From NCBI GenBank assembly GCA_000181795.3, contig CM012953.1, positions 13,588,070 to 13,633,121 of the forward strand: DNA of 45,052 nucleotides, written 5' to 3'. This DNA comes from Trichinella spiralis. Taxonomy: Eukaryota > Nematoda > Enoplea > Trichinellida > Trichinellidae. Position 1 is the first letter of the stretch. Each line of letters starts with the position of its first letter. The notes below the pieces were generated by a model. The model made no database searches and was not told the DNA's origin. It worked only from the letters and a program-made list of their open reading frames with translations. This document shows positions 1 through 11,089 of this stretch, in pieces. The position numbers and the translations under genes were made by a program.

Positions 1-418
1 TCTTGAATGTAATAACAGAAAATATTAAAAAAAACAAGAAGCGATGTATCACACAACACAGCTTTTCAATACATGCAATACAAGTGCATAAACAAATATA
101 AAAAATATGCGTGTTTCACAGTTGTAAATGATTGACAGCTAATATACAAGGGCTTTAGCATGACTTGTGGCATGTAAAATGAACTGAGGTGAAAAGCTGT
201 GTAAGAAAATTACACTACACATTGTTTGTGTAAACTGGCGCAAACAGAAGACAAAGAAAACCAGCTTCTTGACATCTATCTGATTTCTGATTGTCAGCTT
301 AATGAGAGGGCTGCAGTTCTACACGAATGGACTTCTGCATTAAATTATTAAAATTTCAGATAACTTTCATCAACTGATAAATGTTGCTAAACACGTAAAT
401 GAATTTGCAAAAAGAAAC
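1..418. other. 3' flank of the FBXL20-like gene, no gene seen
   Basis: AT-rich sequence downstream of the FBXL20-like stop codon. It should contain the 3' UTR of that minus-strand gene. I found no exact AATAAA on the minus strand close to the stop and no other coding signal. Confidence 0.5.
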
Positions 419-3400
419 TCATATAATCACGCAACAACGGCAATAACGGTGCTGATTACGACGCTGGTGAACAGGAGGAGTTGCAGGAGCGAAGTAAGCG
501 TGAACCATGACTGTTGGTAAATTTTGCTAAAACAACAAATATGCCTCAATCATGCTTTTTTAAAGTTACAGTATAACGTAGAACGATATTGTTATTAGCA
601 CAAAATAAAAATGGAAATTTTACCTTAAATCTGCGGATTCCACTTCGCGTAACTTGTTGACAGTCGTACAATTCAATGCGTTTCAGTGTGCGACATTCTT
701 GTAAGCTTTCCAATGCTTGGTCAGTTATCAACGGACAGTTGTCCAATTCAAGCACATTCAATTTCTCTTGTGCACTAAGACCCTGAGCCAGAGACCGAAT
801 TCCTTCATCTGTTATCAATTCACAGTGCGACAAACTCTTAAAAAATGTAAGAGAAAAATACATTTATTTCTTTTACCATCTTACTCTGCCTCCCACTTTC
901 CCTCCAAAAAACAATTATTATTAATATTCAAACTTTCTCACCAGCTCAATTAAATTACGGCAACCTGTCGCCAAATGAGATGCTGTTTGATCAGTTATCT
1001 ACAAATAATAACGCTACATATATACGGATAATTTTATACGTCAACACAGAACTGTTATCGCACTAACAAAGAAGCATATGAACACATACCAAAGAACAAT
1101 CTTCCAAATCCATTCGTTCAAGATCGTGACAATTCTGAAAAGGAAAAATGAAATAAATAACTCTTTAAAAGCAACACTTGCTGCTGCATTATAGCTGTAG
1201 CAAAAAATAACTGTTAAATTCCCGTCTCGCTTACTTTAGCCAAAGCATGGAAACCACTGTCCGTTAACAATGAACATCCGGACACTTCCAAATCTCTGAA
1301 AGCATTATTAAGTAAAGTTGAGAAGCATTTTTTAAAATTTAAATCAAATTCTTAATCACTTAAGCAGTTGGCATCCAAGAGACAAAGACTGTAGAGCTCG
1401 ATCTGTTATTCTAGAACACATGGATAAACAAAGATAATCCAGCCGATGGCAACCGTTTGCTATGTAACTGATTCCTTGGTCAGTGATATGCTGAAATAGA
1501 AAAAAGACACAAATGACATTATGTTCAAAAAAACAATCAATATCATAATTTTAAAATATAATTTGCTGTCCTCTATGTGTAGTACACAGAATTTATAAAT
1601 AAATATAAATGACGTACAGAATCAATTTATTTCAAAAGTAAATTTCTGGAAAAAAATGTATGAAAGTTGGTTAATCTTAGAATTAAATCAATTATTACTG
1701 TGTAGAAAATTAAGCATTACCGAACAACTTTGCAAGTTGAGAACCCGTAAATCGTGACAATGTTCACCAACGTGTCTTAAGCCTTCGTCCGTCAACTTAA
1801 GAAAATTCAATACAGATTAGAATCAAATAATTCAAAATGAAAAGTTAAAAAAACAAGCAATAAATAAATAAATAAATAAATAAACACTCACCCCTGTACA
1901 GCCTTTGCAAATGAGCGCCTTCATTCTTTTGCTGCCCTTAGCAACGGCTTCCAAGCCTTCGTCCGAAATGTGATTGCACCAAGAGATATTCAACCATTCC
2001 AGATTTGGACATCCATCACTGAAAAATCAAAAAAAAATTCAAAAATGAAAACAAAAGAATCATAAAAAAAATTAACCTGATAAATTTTAAGCCTCGTTCG
2101 GTGATCCCCGAAATACAATCCAAATTCAACACTCTCAACCGTTTGCAATGCAAACCCAAACTTTCGCATGTACTGAAAAAAAAGAAATAAATCATAAACA
2201 TCATTTGCATTATTGTTGTCAATAAAAATTTTAGGTAAATGGTAAAAACGTATTCTCACCTGTCGCTCAAGCGCTTGCATTTTTCAAGATTCAATTCTTC
2301 AATGAAATTGCACTTTCGTGCGAATGTGCTGAAATGATTTTAAAATTGACATTACAAAATTTTTTTTGTTATCAAAAAACACAAAAATAAGATAATATGA
2401 AATCATAAATAAAAATTTACTCCAATGCTCCATCTTGAACACTTTCACAGCCTCGAAGGCTCAGCTTTTTCAAAAAGCCGCCGCAACGTTTGGCCAAATT
2501 TTCAACAACGGATGCCTGAGAACAAAAAAAAAGAAGAAATAATAAATTCACAATTTTCTGAAAATGTCATAAAATTGTTTTTTCAACATGCACAGTCAAA
2601 CAGCGCAGCGGTTTTCAATCTCACTTTTATAAATGTCTAACAAATTTAGTTTCTCCCATCCTGATGACGATGATAGTGAAGATTCATATTTTTCACCCGC
2701 TATAAAATTCGATCTTATTTTTCTGATTGGCTGTTCGCTGATAAGCTGACGGCGTTTGATCGGTAACTGGCAATTGACTTATGCTAATTTATTTATTTAT
2801 TAATTTCTGAGGTAGAATTATTGATCAAAACTGAATAACAAATAATATAGCACAAGTCCATCACCAATTACCGATCAAACGGCGTACCTCATTTTCAACC
2901 ATCTGAATGAGCACTGCTTCAATAATTATTTTTTATTCTTTTGTTCACTGTGAAACGTTTAACAATCATGAGTAGTGGATAAAAAATAAAATAAAATAAA
3001 AACAAAACACTACATTCAGTTGGTATTAGAAACATCCCTTCCAAGTGTACAGTTAGCTGAAACAACTATTTGTTTGACTGTCACAAAATTAAAATTGACA
3101 ACTTTACTGCTGTTTTTCTAAAATGTGAGTAAACAAAAAATCAAATTATTTATTGATGTAAATGTTGGGAGTAATTAAAAAAGAACAAAATTACCGTTTG
3201 ACTTAATGTTTTCTTCGACCCTGTCTACAGTACAATTAGTAGATGTAGAAATGAATCATTTCATAAGTACAGTTACTGTGTTAGTTAAGTTAATGTTAAA
3301 TGGAAAATTAATTTCATTTAAACAATACACATCGCCTCACTTCAATAACAAATAAAAACACAAATTTAAATAAAAGTAATCAACTTCCGCCTCAAACAAG

Positions 3401-4969
3401 TAAATTAACTGTTTCAGGAAGTTACGTGGCTCTTTCGACTCACTTCACTAATTTCTTCATGCAGTTGCGTTTATATATATATTTTTTTTTTTAAATTATT
3501 ACACGTATTTTTTCAACATAATCATACATTTTTTTTCCAATAAAAGTGAAAATTTTAAAAGCAACTTTCAAATAATGAATTTGAAAATTGTTTAAATTAT
3601 TTTTTTTCAATCATTCGTTACCTTAATATCTTTTTGGAATTGAAATAAATCAACATTCTGCCAATTGCTTCCGTCCAAAGCTAAAATGTTCCACGTACGA
3701 CAAACTTGAGCACATCGACACAAACTAACAATATCCAAATAGGAAAAGATCCTGAAATGAAACAATTACTGTAAAATTTTTCAACCAATCAAAAACAGAC
3801 AAACTAACCTGAGTATTAGTTCTTCTGGAAGTTTGCGATTCATCAAACCTTCTTCATTTAACGGAGCAGACGAATGCAAATTAATCTTAAATTAATGTAA
3901 AATAAAAATTAATAACAAAAATTTTCTCTTGAACAACAATAAACAAATGCATTAAAAAGTGAAACAATTTATTATATCATACCGTTTCAAAATTTTTCAA
4001 CCACAATCTGAAAACTTTCCCGATTTTATTTTTAATTAATTAATGTATTTATTTTTTAAAATATCTGAGAAAACAGAATTGAATGGAGACAATAAAAATG
4101 AAAAAAATTTTCAACAGATTTTTCTATTAAAATTGATGATGACCACCGTTGTCAACAGAAAACTCATGCCGACAGAAAATATTTGTTTTTTTTTCCAATT
4201 GATTAAAATCAATTAAAATGAAAAAAAGAAAACGGAAAACTAATCAAGTAAGTCTGTCATCTTTCGTTATTACACCAATATGCATGGATCATCATCAAGT
4301 ATGTATTTGCTTTTGATTAAAATATTTTTAATCAACATTAATTGTATACTGTTGTAAACAATTTCCTGCACAGGCACGGTGTTCGAATGTGACAATTTCA
4401 AAATTTCCCATGCAGAACAGAATTGAAACGAACATTTCATATATAATACGGGTGCAATTTCTTATGCATGAATAATTTTCACATATTTAAAAAAGAATTA
4501 TATTTTTAAAAATTGCTTTTACCCTTTTCATTATTGTTGTCAATAGAAGTTTCACCCACTGTCCAGTAATTAATATTTCTTTTACTCTCTCTCCAAAAAC
4601 GTTTATTCAAACGAACAAAGCTCTCCACCACCAAAAAAATTTTAATTAAATAAATAAAATTATTTTTTCCTACTGATAAATTAAAACAATACAAAAAAGT
4701 AAGTATTCATTGGTGTGAAAGTATGTGCGCGTTTGGTTTGCTTGCTTGCTTGCTTGCTCCTTTTTACGAAATTCAATTATACCAAATAATAAATTACCAT
4801 GGAAGTGGGAAGAAAAAAAATTCAATTGCACAGCTTAATTTCCCTGGTTGAACTGATGATGATGTGGTGAAGAAATTTCTCTGAGAGTGCAATTAAAAAT
4901 TCTTTTTTTTTGCTTTTTTCAACTTTCAATAAAAACATTCCACTCTCCCTAGTATTATATATATTTATA

Positions 4970-5000
<31 letters not shown>

Positions 5001-5182
5001 CATTGAAAATTAAAAATAATAATTCACATTTCTCTCCATTGATCTATACTGATCAACAGTAGTGTATGCAAAATAGAAATTCACTAATACTAATAATAAG
5101 CGCAACAATAACATAAATGACTAACCTGACGTTCTGCTACCATGTAACAGTCGATAAACTGAGGCAAACGACCTAACGACAT
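419..5182 (-). CDS. FBXL20: F-box and leucine-rich-repeat protein, FBXL20/FBXL2 type
   Basis: Substrate-recognition subunit of an SCF ubiquitin ligase. Fourteen exons join in phase: 5182-5126, 3885-3809, 3751-3622, 2515-2421, 2328-2260, 2172-2077, 2018-1892, 1795-1721, 1490-1360, 1295-1235, 1134-1090, 998-942, 836-624 and 526-419. They give 446 aa, close to the 436 aa of human FBXL20. An F-box (about residues 38-77, LPEELILRIFSYLD, then CRCAQV and W77) precedes a run of cysteine-containing leucine-rich repeats with signatures such as LSLRGC, LNISWC and IELYDCQQVT. The C-terminus is CRCCVII, so C443-V-I-I is a CaaX prenylation box as in FBXL2/FBXL20, implying membrane attachment. The start at 5182 (MSLGRLPQF) is the first Met after an in-frame stop and splices in phase 0. 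Introns of 1.1 and 1.2 kb lie in the 5' part. The N-terminal exon is the least certain piece. Confidence 0.93.
1859..1885. repeat. (AAAT)n microsatellite
   Basis: About six tandem AAAT units inside an intron of the FBXL20-like gene. Confidence 0.9.
4739..4758. repeat. (CTTG)n microsatellite
   Basis: Four to five CTTG units in the first intron of the FBXL20-like gene. Confidence 0.9.
4971..5000. repeat. (AGT)10 microsatellite
   Basis: Ten perfect AGT units in the first intron of the FBXL20-like gene. Confidence 0.95.
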
Positions 5183-8100
5183 GTCGAACAACAACAACAA
5201 GTGATGGTAAAAAGAAGCAGATGCCACAAAGTTTGAGAAAGTTGTAAATATTTAAAGAGAATTTCTTTTTTAATATTTGTGAATAATAAGAAAAATCACT
5301 TGCTAATCTAAAAGCTATTTTACTCAAGAAACACAGAACCAACAAACGACATACACACTATTAAAAAGCTCCAATGCAAGAGAGGCAAGATGCAGAAATG
5401 AATGAATATAAATAAATAAAAAGAAGAGAAAAAGCACACGCACTCTGTAGATACCCTGCCTGCCGCCAGAACAGATGCGCACCATCTTGTCAGTGACGCG
5501 ACCAAGCCAGGCGGCTATATCATGCCAGTCATATTGGTTCCAGATGTGGGCCGCCGTCACATTCATCTTCCTCTCTCTCTCTCTTTGTCGCTATTTTTTA
5601 TTTATTAATATGGAAAATTAATCTTTTTTTTTGGGAAAATATTAAAATTCACAAACGTAATCGCAGCACAGCACAAGAAGTAACAACACAATGATCACTA
5701 GCGTTGGGTTGCACAGATAGATATATATTTTTTTTTCTTCTTTTATTTTTTTAGTTAGCTAGCTAATATCCACGTTGCAACTAGGTCAACAATTGGACAA
5801 GAACCAACTGACCGATCGACCGATCGACTGAACGGCGTCAGTTGTCGTTAGCAGGAAAAATAAAAAAAAGAAAAATCAATCACCAACTGACAAATATGGA
5901 GAAGAACAATTTCCACAGAAATCTGTACACTTTTACACGGACAGACCAACAATACACTCTAGTCGTTCAGGCATTACATATATATATATATATACTTTAT
6001 CATAATTGAAATTATGACGAATCTTATACATGAATAAGTTGTAGTTGTTATTGTCGTTATTGAATACAATTGGTATCTGCATCGGTGAACGGAAATCGAC
6101 TAACGGTCAATATATACACGTGCATAAAGATATAGGTCTGACCAAATTGTGGACAACAAGTCAGAAGTTGAAGAGACAACAGCAGAATCCTCAAGGCCAA
6201 CATCAAGATAACAAAGAACAATGACGAACAATATTCTGTGACCAAAAGCATAATGGCAGCACACACAACTGTTAAACCAGTTCCATCCAAGCCGGCCCCA
6301 ACACGCGCCCTTTCTGTCCTTCGTCCAAAGGCCAAAAGCCGACCCACTCTCCACTACTATTTTTAAGCATCCCATTAAAGACAGCTGTTCATTCTTCCAA
6401 GGACGACAACATGCATCAAAAAAAAACATACAAACCTTGCAAAATCTATATATATATACATCTCATCGAAATATTTGGCAATTTTCTGCAATGAAAGCAA
6501 ATTCCATTCAAAAATATTCTCACCAAACTACACAATACTTATATTGTGCCCATTTTTCAAACAAAAAAAAACTTTCAAAAAACAACATTGGCATATAATT
6601 TGCCAAGTAAATTCCATTCTAAAATTAATTGCCTATCGATTTATTAATTGAAAATATTACATTTGGTGATTGAAATTCAATTAAATTAAACCTTTTTTAA
6701 TAAACAAATTCAAAATACAAACAAGAAATGACAGACAACCAGCTGATTGACTGGTTGCACATCAGCTGTGCAAATTACCAAAATATTGAAAAAAAAACAG
6801 AACATCAGCTGATTGACATTTTTGCAACAGGCATTTTGTGAGAAATCATAATGAAATTATGCTTTTTTTTCATTGTAATTATCACTTTTCTGCAACCAAT
6901 AATAAACGATTTATATTGCAAAATTAAATATTTATTTGTTCATTTTAAAGAATATTTTTAGTCTGTTCTATTGGAAAAATAATAAAATTCGATATCTTTT
7001 CACAATATCTTTAGTAGCGAAAATTGTGAAATTCTGCCACGTATAAATACTATAAATAATTTCAATCTTTTTTGCAAATAAATCATAATGCAGTGCCGAA
7101 AAAATTATGCAAATTTTCAAATGATGAATAAATGGAAAAAAGAATTTGAATATTTTTGTTATCATGCTAATTATAATTGTTTGTTGCAACGAATTGCCAA
7201 TTTGAAAATGTTACAACTTAAGCCTACAAACACACACCAGACACAGAGACAAAAAATTATGCCTGCCCTTTTGTTCTGCAAATAACAAAAGCGAAGCGTG
7301 ATGAAGAAGAGAATGAACATTCCCACTTTGTATAGTAAAGAATTCTTATACAATGCATAAAAGTCCCAATTTTTTCTGAGCCAAAGGTTTCGTCAAACAA
7401 GTATTAGAATAAAAATTGTTTCATTGATCTTCTTTTCATTTTGAAATCGAAACTGCCTGCCTCCAAATGCCCATTTTGTGCACGTCTGTCTGCCTATTTA
7501 TCTATATAGCAACTTTTATTGCTGAAATTTGAAATTCAACTGGGAAATAAAAGTCCAACCAAGAGCAGCATTTGCAAAACAAGAAAAAAATATTACGTAA
7601 TATAAAATACTTCATAATAAAACATCGACGCATCAGAACAAAAGTCTCGTAACGTGAGCTTGCTTATTTATCGCTTAAACAGAATGCCGAATTTGTTGCT
7701 CTGAAACATATACACTGCTATATTTCGAGCTGTGAAAAGGTCGATCAATAAAGCTGTTCAATAAAAAGGGGAAAAAGTTTAGCTCAAAACACAATAGCCG
7801 ATTCCCCAAAAGAATATACAAGGCGTTACCTCCAATTTGTGCTTCACATTTCCGCTCTCGTTCATTTTCCGTCTTTTGTTTGCGATGGTCATTTAGACGA
7901 TTTCAATACTGAGCAGCGGTCAAGAAAACGGCTATATCGGCTAAAAGAACTGAAAATCAATCATCAATCTGCGCATCAATGCAAACCCCGCAAGACCAGC
8001 AGCAGCATCAGAAAACGCGAATATGCTGCAAATATCCTTAAAAAACTTTTTTCACTTTAAAACACCTCCAACCTCCTCCACCACTACCGGCAATTTTCAA

Positions 8101-9628
8101 CTGACTCTCAACTGGACCGACGAGCAGTATATTGTTGCAAAGTGAATAATTCTTTTGCCTAAATCATCCACCGCCGTACAGTACAACCGCTCTGATCGGA
8201 ACGAACTTTAAATTGCACTTTGTTCATTTTTTGACACCAACATCGACGTCAAGAACAAGATGCTATCACACAACTTGCACTATCAATTGGCAACAATAAA
8301 AATTTGCATCATTATTTGAGCACACATATTGTCAAGTCAATCTGCTTCCGGTGGAAAAATCACTCACGAATTTCCAATCTTCTCAACATCAGCAACACTG
8401 CGAACAAAATTAATTCACTTTTCTCACTCTAGATATGCTCTAAAAGTTTCGCTCATCTGAAGAACAACTTCTTATCTGTCTTCAATTGCTGCACAAGAAA
8501 ACAAAAATTAACAAACAAGCTGTTCAGAAGAAAAACACCACTTAAACTTTACAACAGAATTATGATTGTGAAAAATAAAGAAGAAAAAACAATTTTACGC
8601 CAAAATTCTGCTGTTATATTCTTTTTTGTTTGTTCAATTGCAATTTTCTTCTTCACTGGTTTCCAACTGGAAAATATATCTCAAAAATTGTCAATATTTA
8701 CCATATGACAGTCTATACAATTTCAGAATTTTCAAAGATATCGGCAATGCAAAACTAAGCTGAACTGTCCAATGTCGTCAGCAACCAACAACATTAACAA
8801 CACAAAATGCAACGCCAAGTCAGCGTTGAAATTGGTGCAGTGCACAAGTTTCTCATTTTTGTACAATTAAAAAAAATAACTGGTAAATTGTGCTGAAGCT
8901 ACATACTGATAGCTGTGCAGTGCTGAAAAAGTGGATTCACCCACGAAAACCCAAATTGGGACTCTTATCACTCCTCAGTATAGATCACGTGAAAATTACG
9001 GTATAAAGATTTTCAAGTTGATATAAAAGTTACGGTATACAAGAGTTACAAGAGGTATTGAAATGGACACATTTTTAAGCTGGAAATAAATAAATATAAA
9101 ATGTAATTTTACAAATTGTGCTTTGATATTTTAGAAAAAATATTATATTAAAAAAGTTCGACAAAAAATACACTAAGGACAAGCGAATAAATTCAACTTT
9201 GATTAATATTTATTTGAAACTACTTGTATTGATAAATTGATCTTAAGATGGTAAAGTAGTAAATTCGCTGCAAATTGACAACGCACCGAAATTATTGAAA
9301 AACGTAAAGTAACAATAGTTGATCAATGTGTGATAATAAATTACATTTCACTTTGTGCAATTTTGTATCATATAACTCATCCCTAACGATTATAGTGTGA
9401 AATATATTGCGTCGAAAATACATCTAAAATATTATTATTATTATTGCAATGCACTTTAATTGCAGTTTCAATTCAATTTGATTTGAATAATAAATGCAAA
9501 CAATTTTTTGTTTCTTTCAACAGAGAGTATCCCAAAAGTTTTCCTCAAAAATACAAGCTAACAGTGGTAAGCAGACACTCTCTATCGGAAAAAAGTTGAA
9601 AAGTGACTTTTATAAAAGAAAAATTTTA
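5183..9628. other. Intergenic region between the FBXL20-like gene and EXOSC7
   Basis: About 4.4 kb with no gene I can support firmly. It holds a CT-repeat (about 5570-5584), a TA-repeat (about 5979-5993) and GC-richer islands near 5440-5570, 6240-6360 and 7840-8220, unlike the AT-rich rest. The first island is listed separately as a possible alternative exon. A plus-strand frame open from 6172 to about 6365 has a basic, proline-rich tail, but no homology or convincing splice context was seen. The region probably includes the promoter and 5' UTR of the FBXL20-like gene. Confidence 0.5.
5444..5566 (-). other. Possible alternative first exon of the FBXL20-like gene
   Basis: An ATG at 5566 opens a 41-codon frame (starts MNVTAAHIWNQYDW, ends GGRQGIYR) in a GC-richer island. 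It could end at a GTGCGT donor in phase 0, which would join in frame to the FBXL20 exon at 3885. The frame looks protein-like, with four tryptophan or tyrosine residues near its start, but I recognise no domain. The opposite strand is also open here, so this may be chance or 5' UTR. Confidence 0.22.
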
Positions 9629-9630
9629 TT
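9625..9630 (-). terminator. Poly(A) signal AATAAA of EXOSC7
   Basis: AATAAA on the minus strand overlaps the EXOSC7 stop codon, implying a very short 3' UTR. Confidence 0.55.
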
Positions 9631-11089
9631 AAACTGCAAGCGCATCATTTTCTGCTGCTTCTTCATAATTAATCTGTTTGATGATATCCAAGAATTCAGA
9701 ATTGCCTTCAAATTGTTTCTCAGCTCTAACTGACTCGATAATTCTATTTATATGTGCACCAGTGTGAACAGCTGTGGCTATCACTTTCAAAAATGAACTA
9801 TTCATCAATGCACCACGTTTCAAACTGCCAATATATGTAACTCGGGCATATTCCAATTCATCACCACTAATACCAATCACCATGATTTTGTGCATGCATT
9901 CTGATTCTTTCTGGCTAGAAATAAAAAGGATACATTCAATCGATTGATGTGTATAATAAATTTAAATAATACAAAGTTATGAAAAACAAAAATCACATCT
10001 ACAGCCTACTTCATGTCGATGATGTGCATGGTTCCGTAAATTCCAATCGTAACCAACATTGGAACATTCGAAATATTTAAACTGAAGCCTTTGTTGATGT
10101 CATTTTCAATATTAATTGTTCGAGTATCATTTTTCGGACACGAAGCTTCTACCTGAGGAATGATAGTATTGTGCAGAGCCATTTTTACTGCAATTGAAGC
10201 GACGTCAAATAAATTTCCGCCTTTTCCCATAATTAACAAATCAACTTTTAAATTCCAACACAAACGGCCAGTCACTAAGCACAGTTGTTTTCGATCAAAT
10301 GCTGACTGACTGTAGTAAGCTTGTTTGAAAATACGACTAATATTTTCAGCTTCTTTGACATCATCTAAAACCGACAACACATCAACAACGAACAACAAAA
10401 CATACATGTGTTCTTCCAAAATAATTACAATTTTTCAAATAGTAACGTAATTTACGTACGTAAGAAAAATGAACCTATGAAGATTGTATAAGGATAAAAA
10501 CTAAAAAAAATACTTGTAAAAATATTTTAAAGAGAGAATATCAAAATTAATTTTTAAAGAAAACTTTTAAATTAAATAATAAATGTATGAACTGTAGATT
10601 CAAAAGTTTTTTTGCAATAAATGAAATTTTAATTTGCGTTATAATTAATCTAAATAACAAAACATTATCTAAAAACGAACCATCACTGTAAAGTAAAAAA
10701 GCAAAATAATTAAAAAATATTTTCATTTTCGGTATTTTCTTACTGGATGTTTCTTCGTCACTTTCTTCAGAAATGAAAAATCGAGATTTAAATTCAATCA
10801 TCCCTTGGTCGGGAGCAGTTTCCAACGGTGTTCCAAAGTCAAGCCATACCGAAGCGGTAACGCTCATTTCACCAATTTGGACGAGTGCTGAACCATTGGC
10901 ACTTTCAATTACATTAGTGCGGATCAGCACAGGACGAAAGCGATCTCTGCTGAACAACAATTAAAATTACAATTCATAGTTCTTTTTTTAAATTCATGCT
11001 ATAAACCTTCTTCCGTCTTCTCGGATGTTCATTTCAAAACCTTCAGTTACGTAGAACATTTCTCCTTTAGAAAATTTCACGCTCTCCAT
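9629..11089 (-). CDS. EXOSC7: Exosome complex subunit EXOSC7 (RRP42)
   Basis: RNase PH-like subunit of the six-member ring of the RNA exosome, which handles 3'-5' RNA processing and decay in nucleus and cytoplasm. Four exons join in phase (11089-11007, 10946-10744, 10364-10010, 9914-9629) to give 308 aa; human EXOSC7 has 291. The N-terminal part reads MESVKFSKGEMFYV, then NIREDGRRDRFRPV and ESANGSALVQIG, the conserved RNase PH fold start. The middle reads KGGNLFDVASIAVKMAL, matching the EXOSC7 GGNLFDAISIAVKAAL block, followed by NVPMLVTI. An acidic stretch (SEESDEETS, about residues 84-92) interrupts the usual family sequence. EXOSC8 (RRP43) is the nearest alternative, but the GGNLFD block and the C-terminal part fit EXOSC7 better. 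A splice-acceptor-like AG lies 19 nt before the ATG. Confidence 0.88.

Noticed and set aside
3983-4007. Possible 25-bp FBXL20 exon reading LWLKNFET
   Set aside because: It needs an upstream exon ending in another phase, which I did not find. Direct joining of 5126 to 3885 is in phase.
6100-6429. Overlapping minus-strand frames of about 100 codons, and a plus-strand frame ending LHYYF
   Set aside because: Both strands are open in a GC-richer island. No homology, splice pattern or codon preference singles one out.
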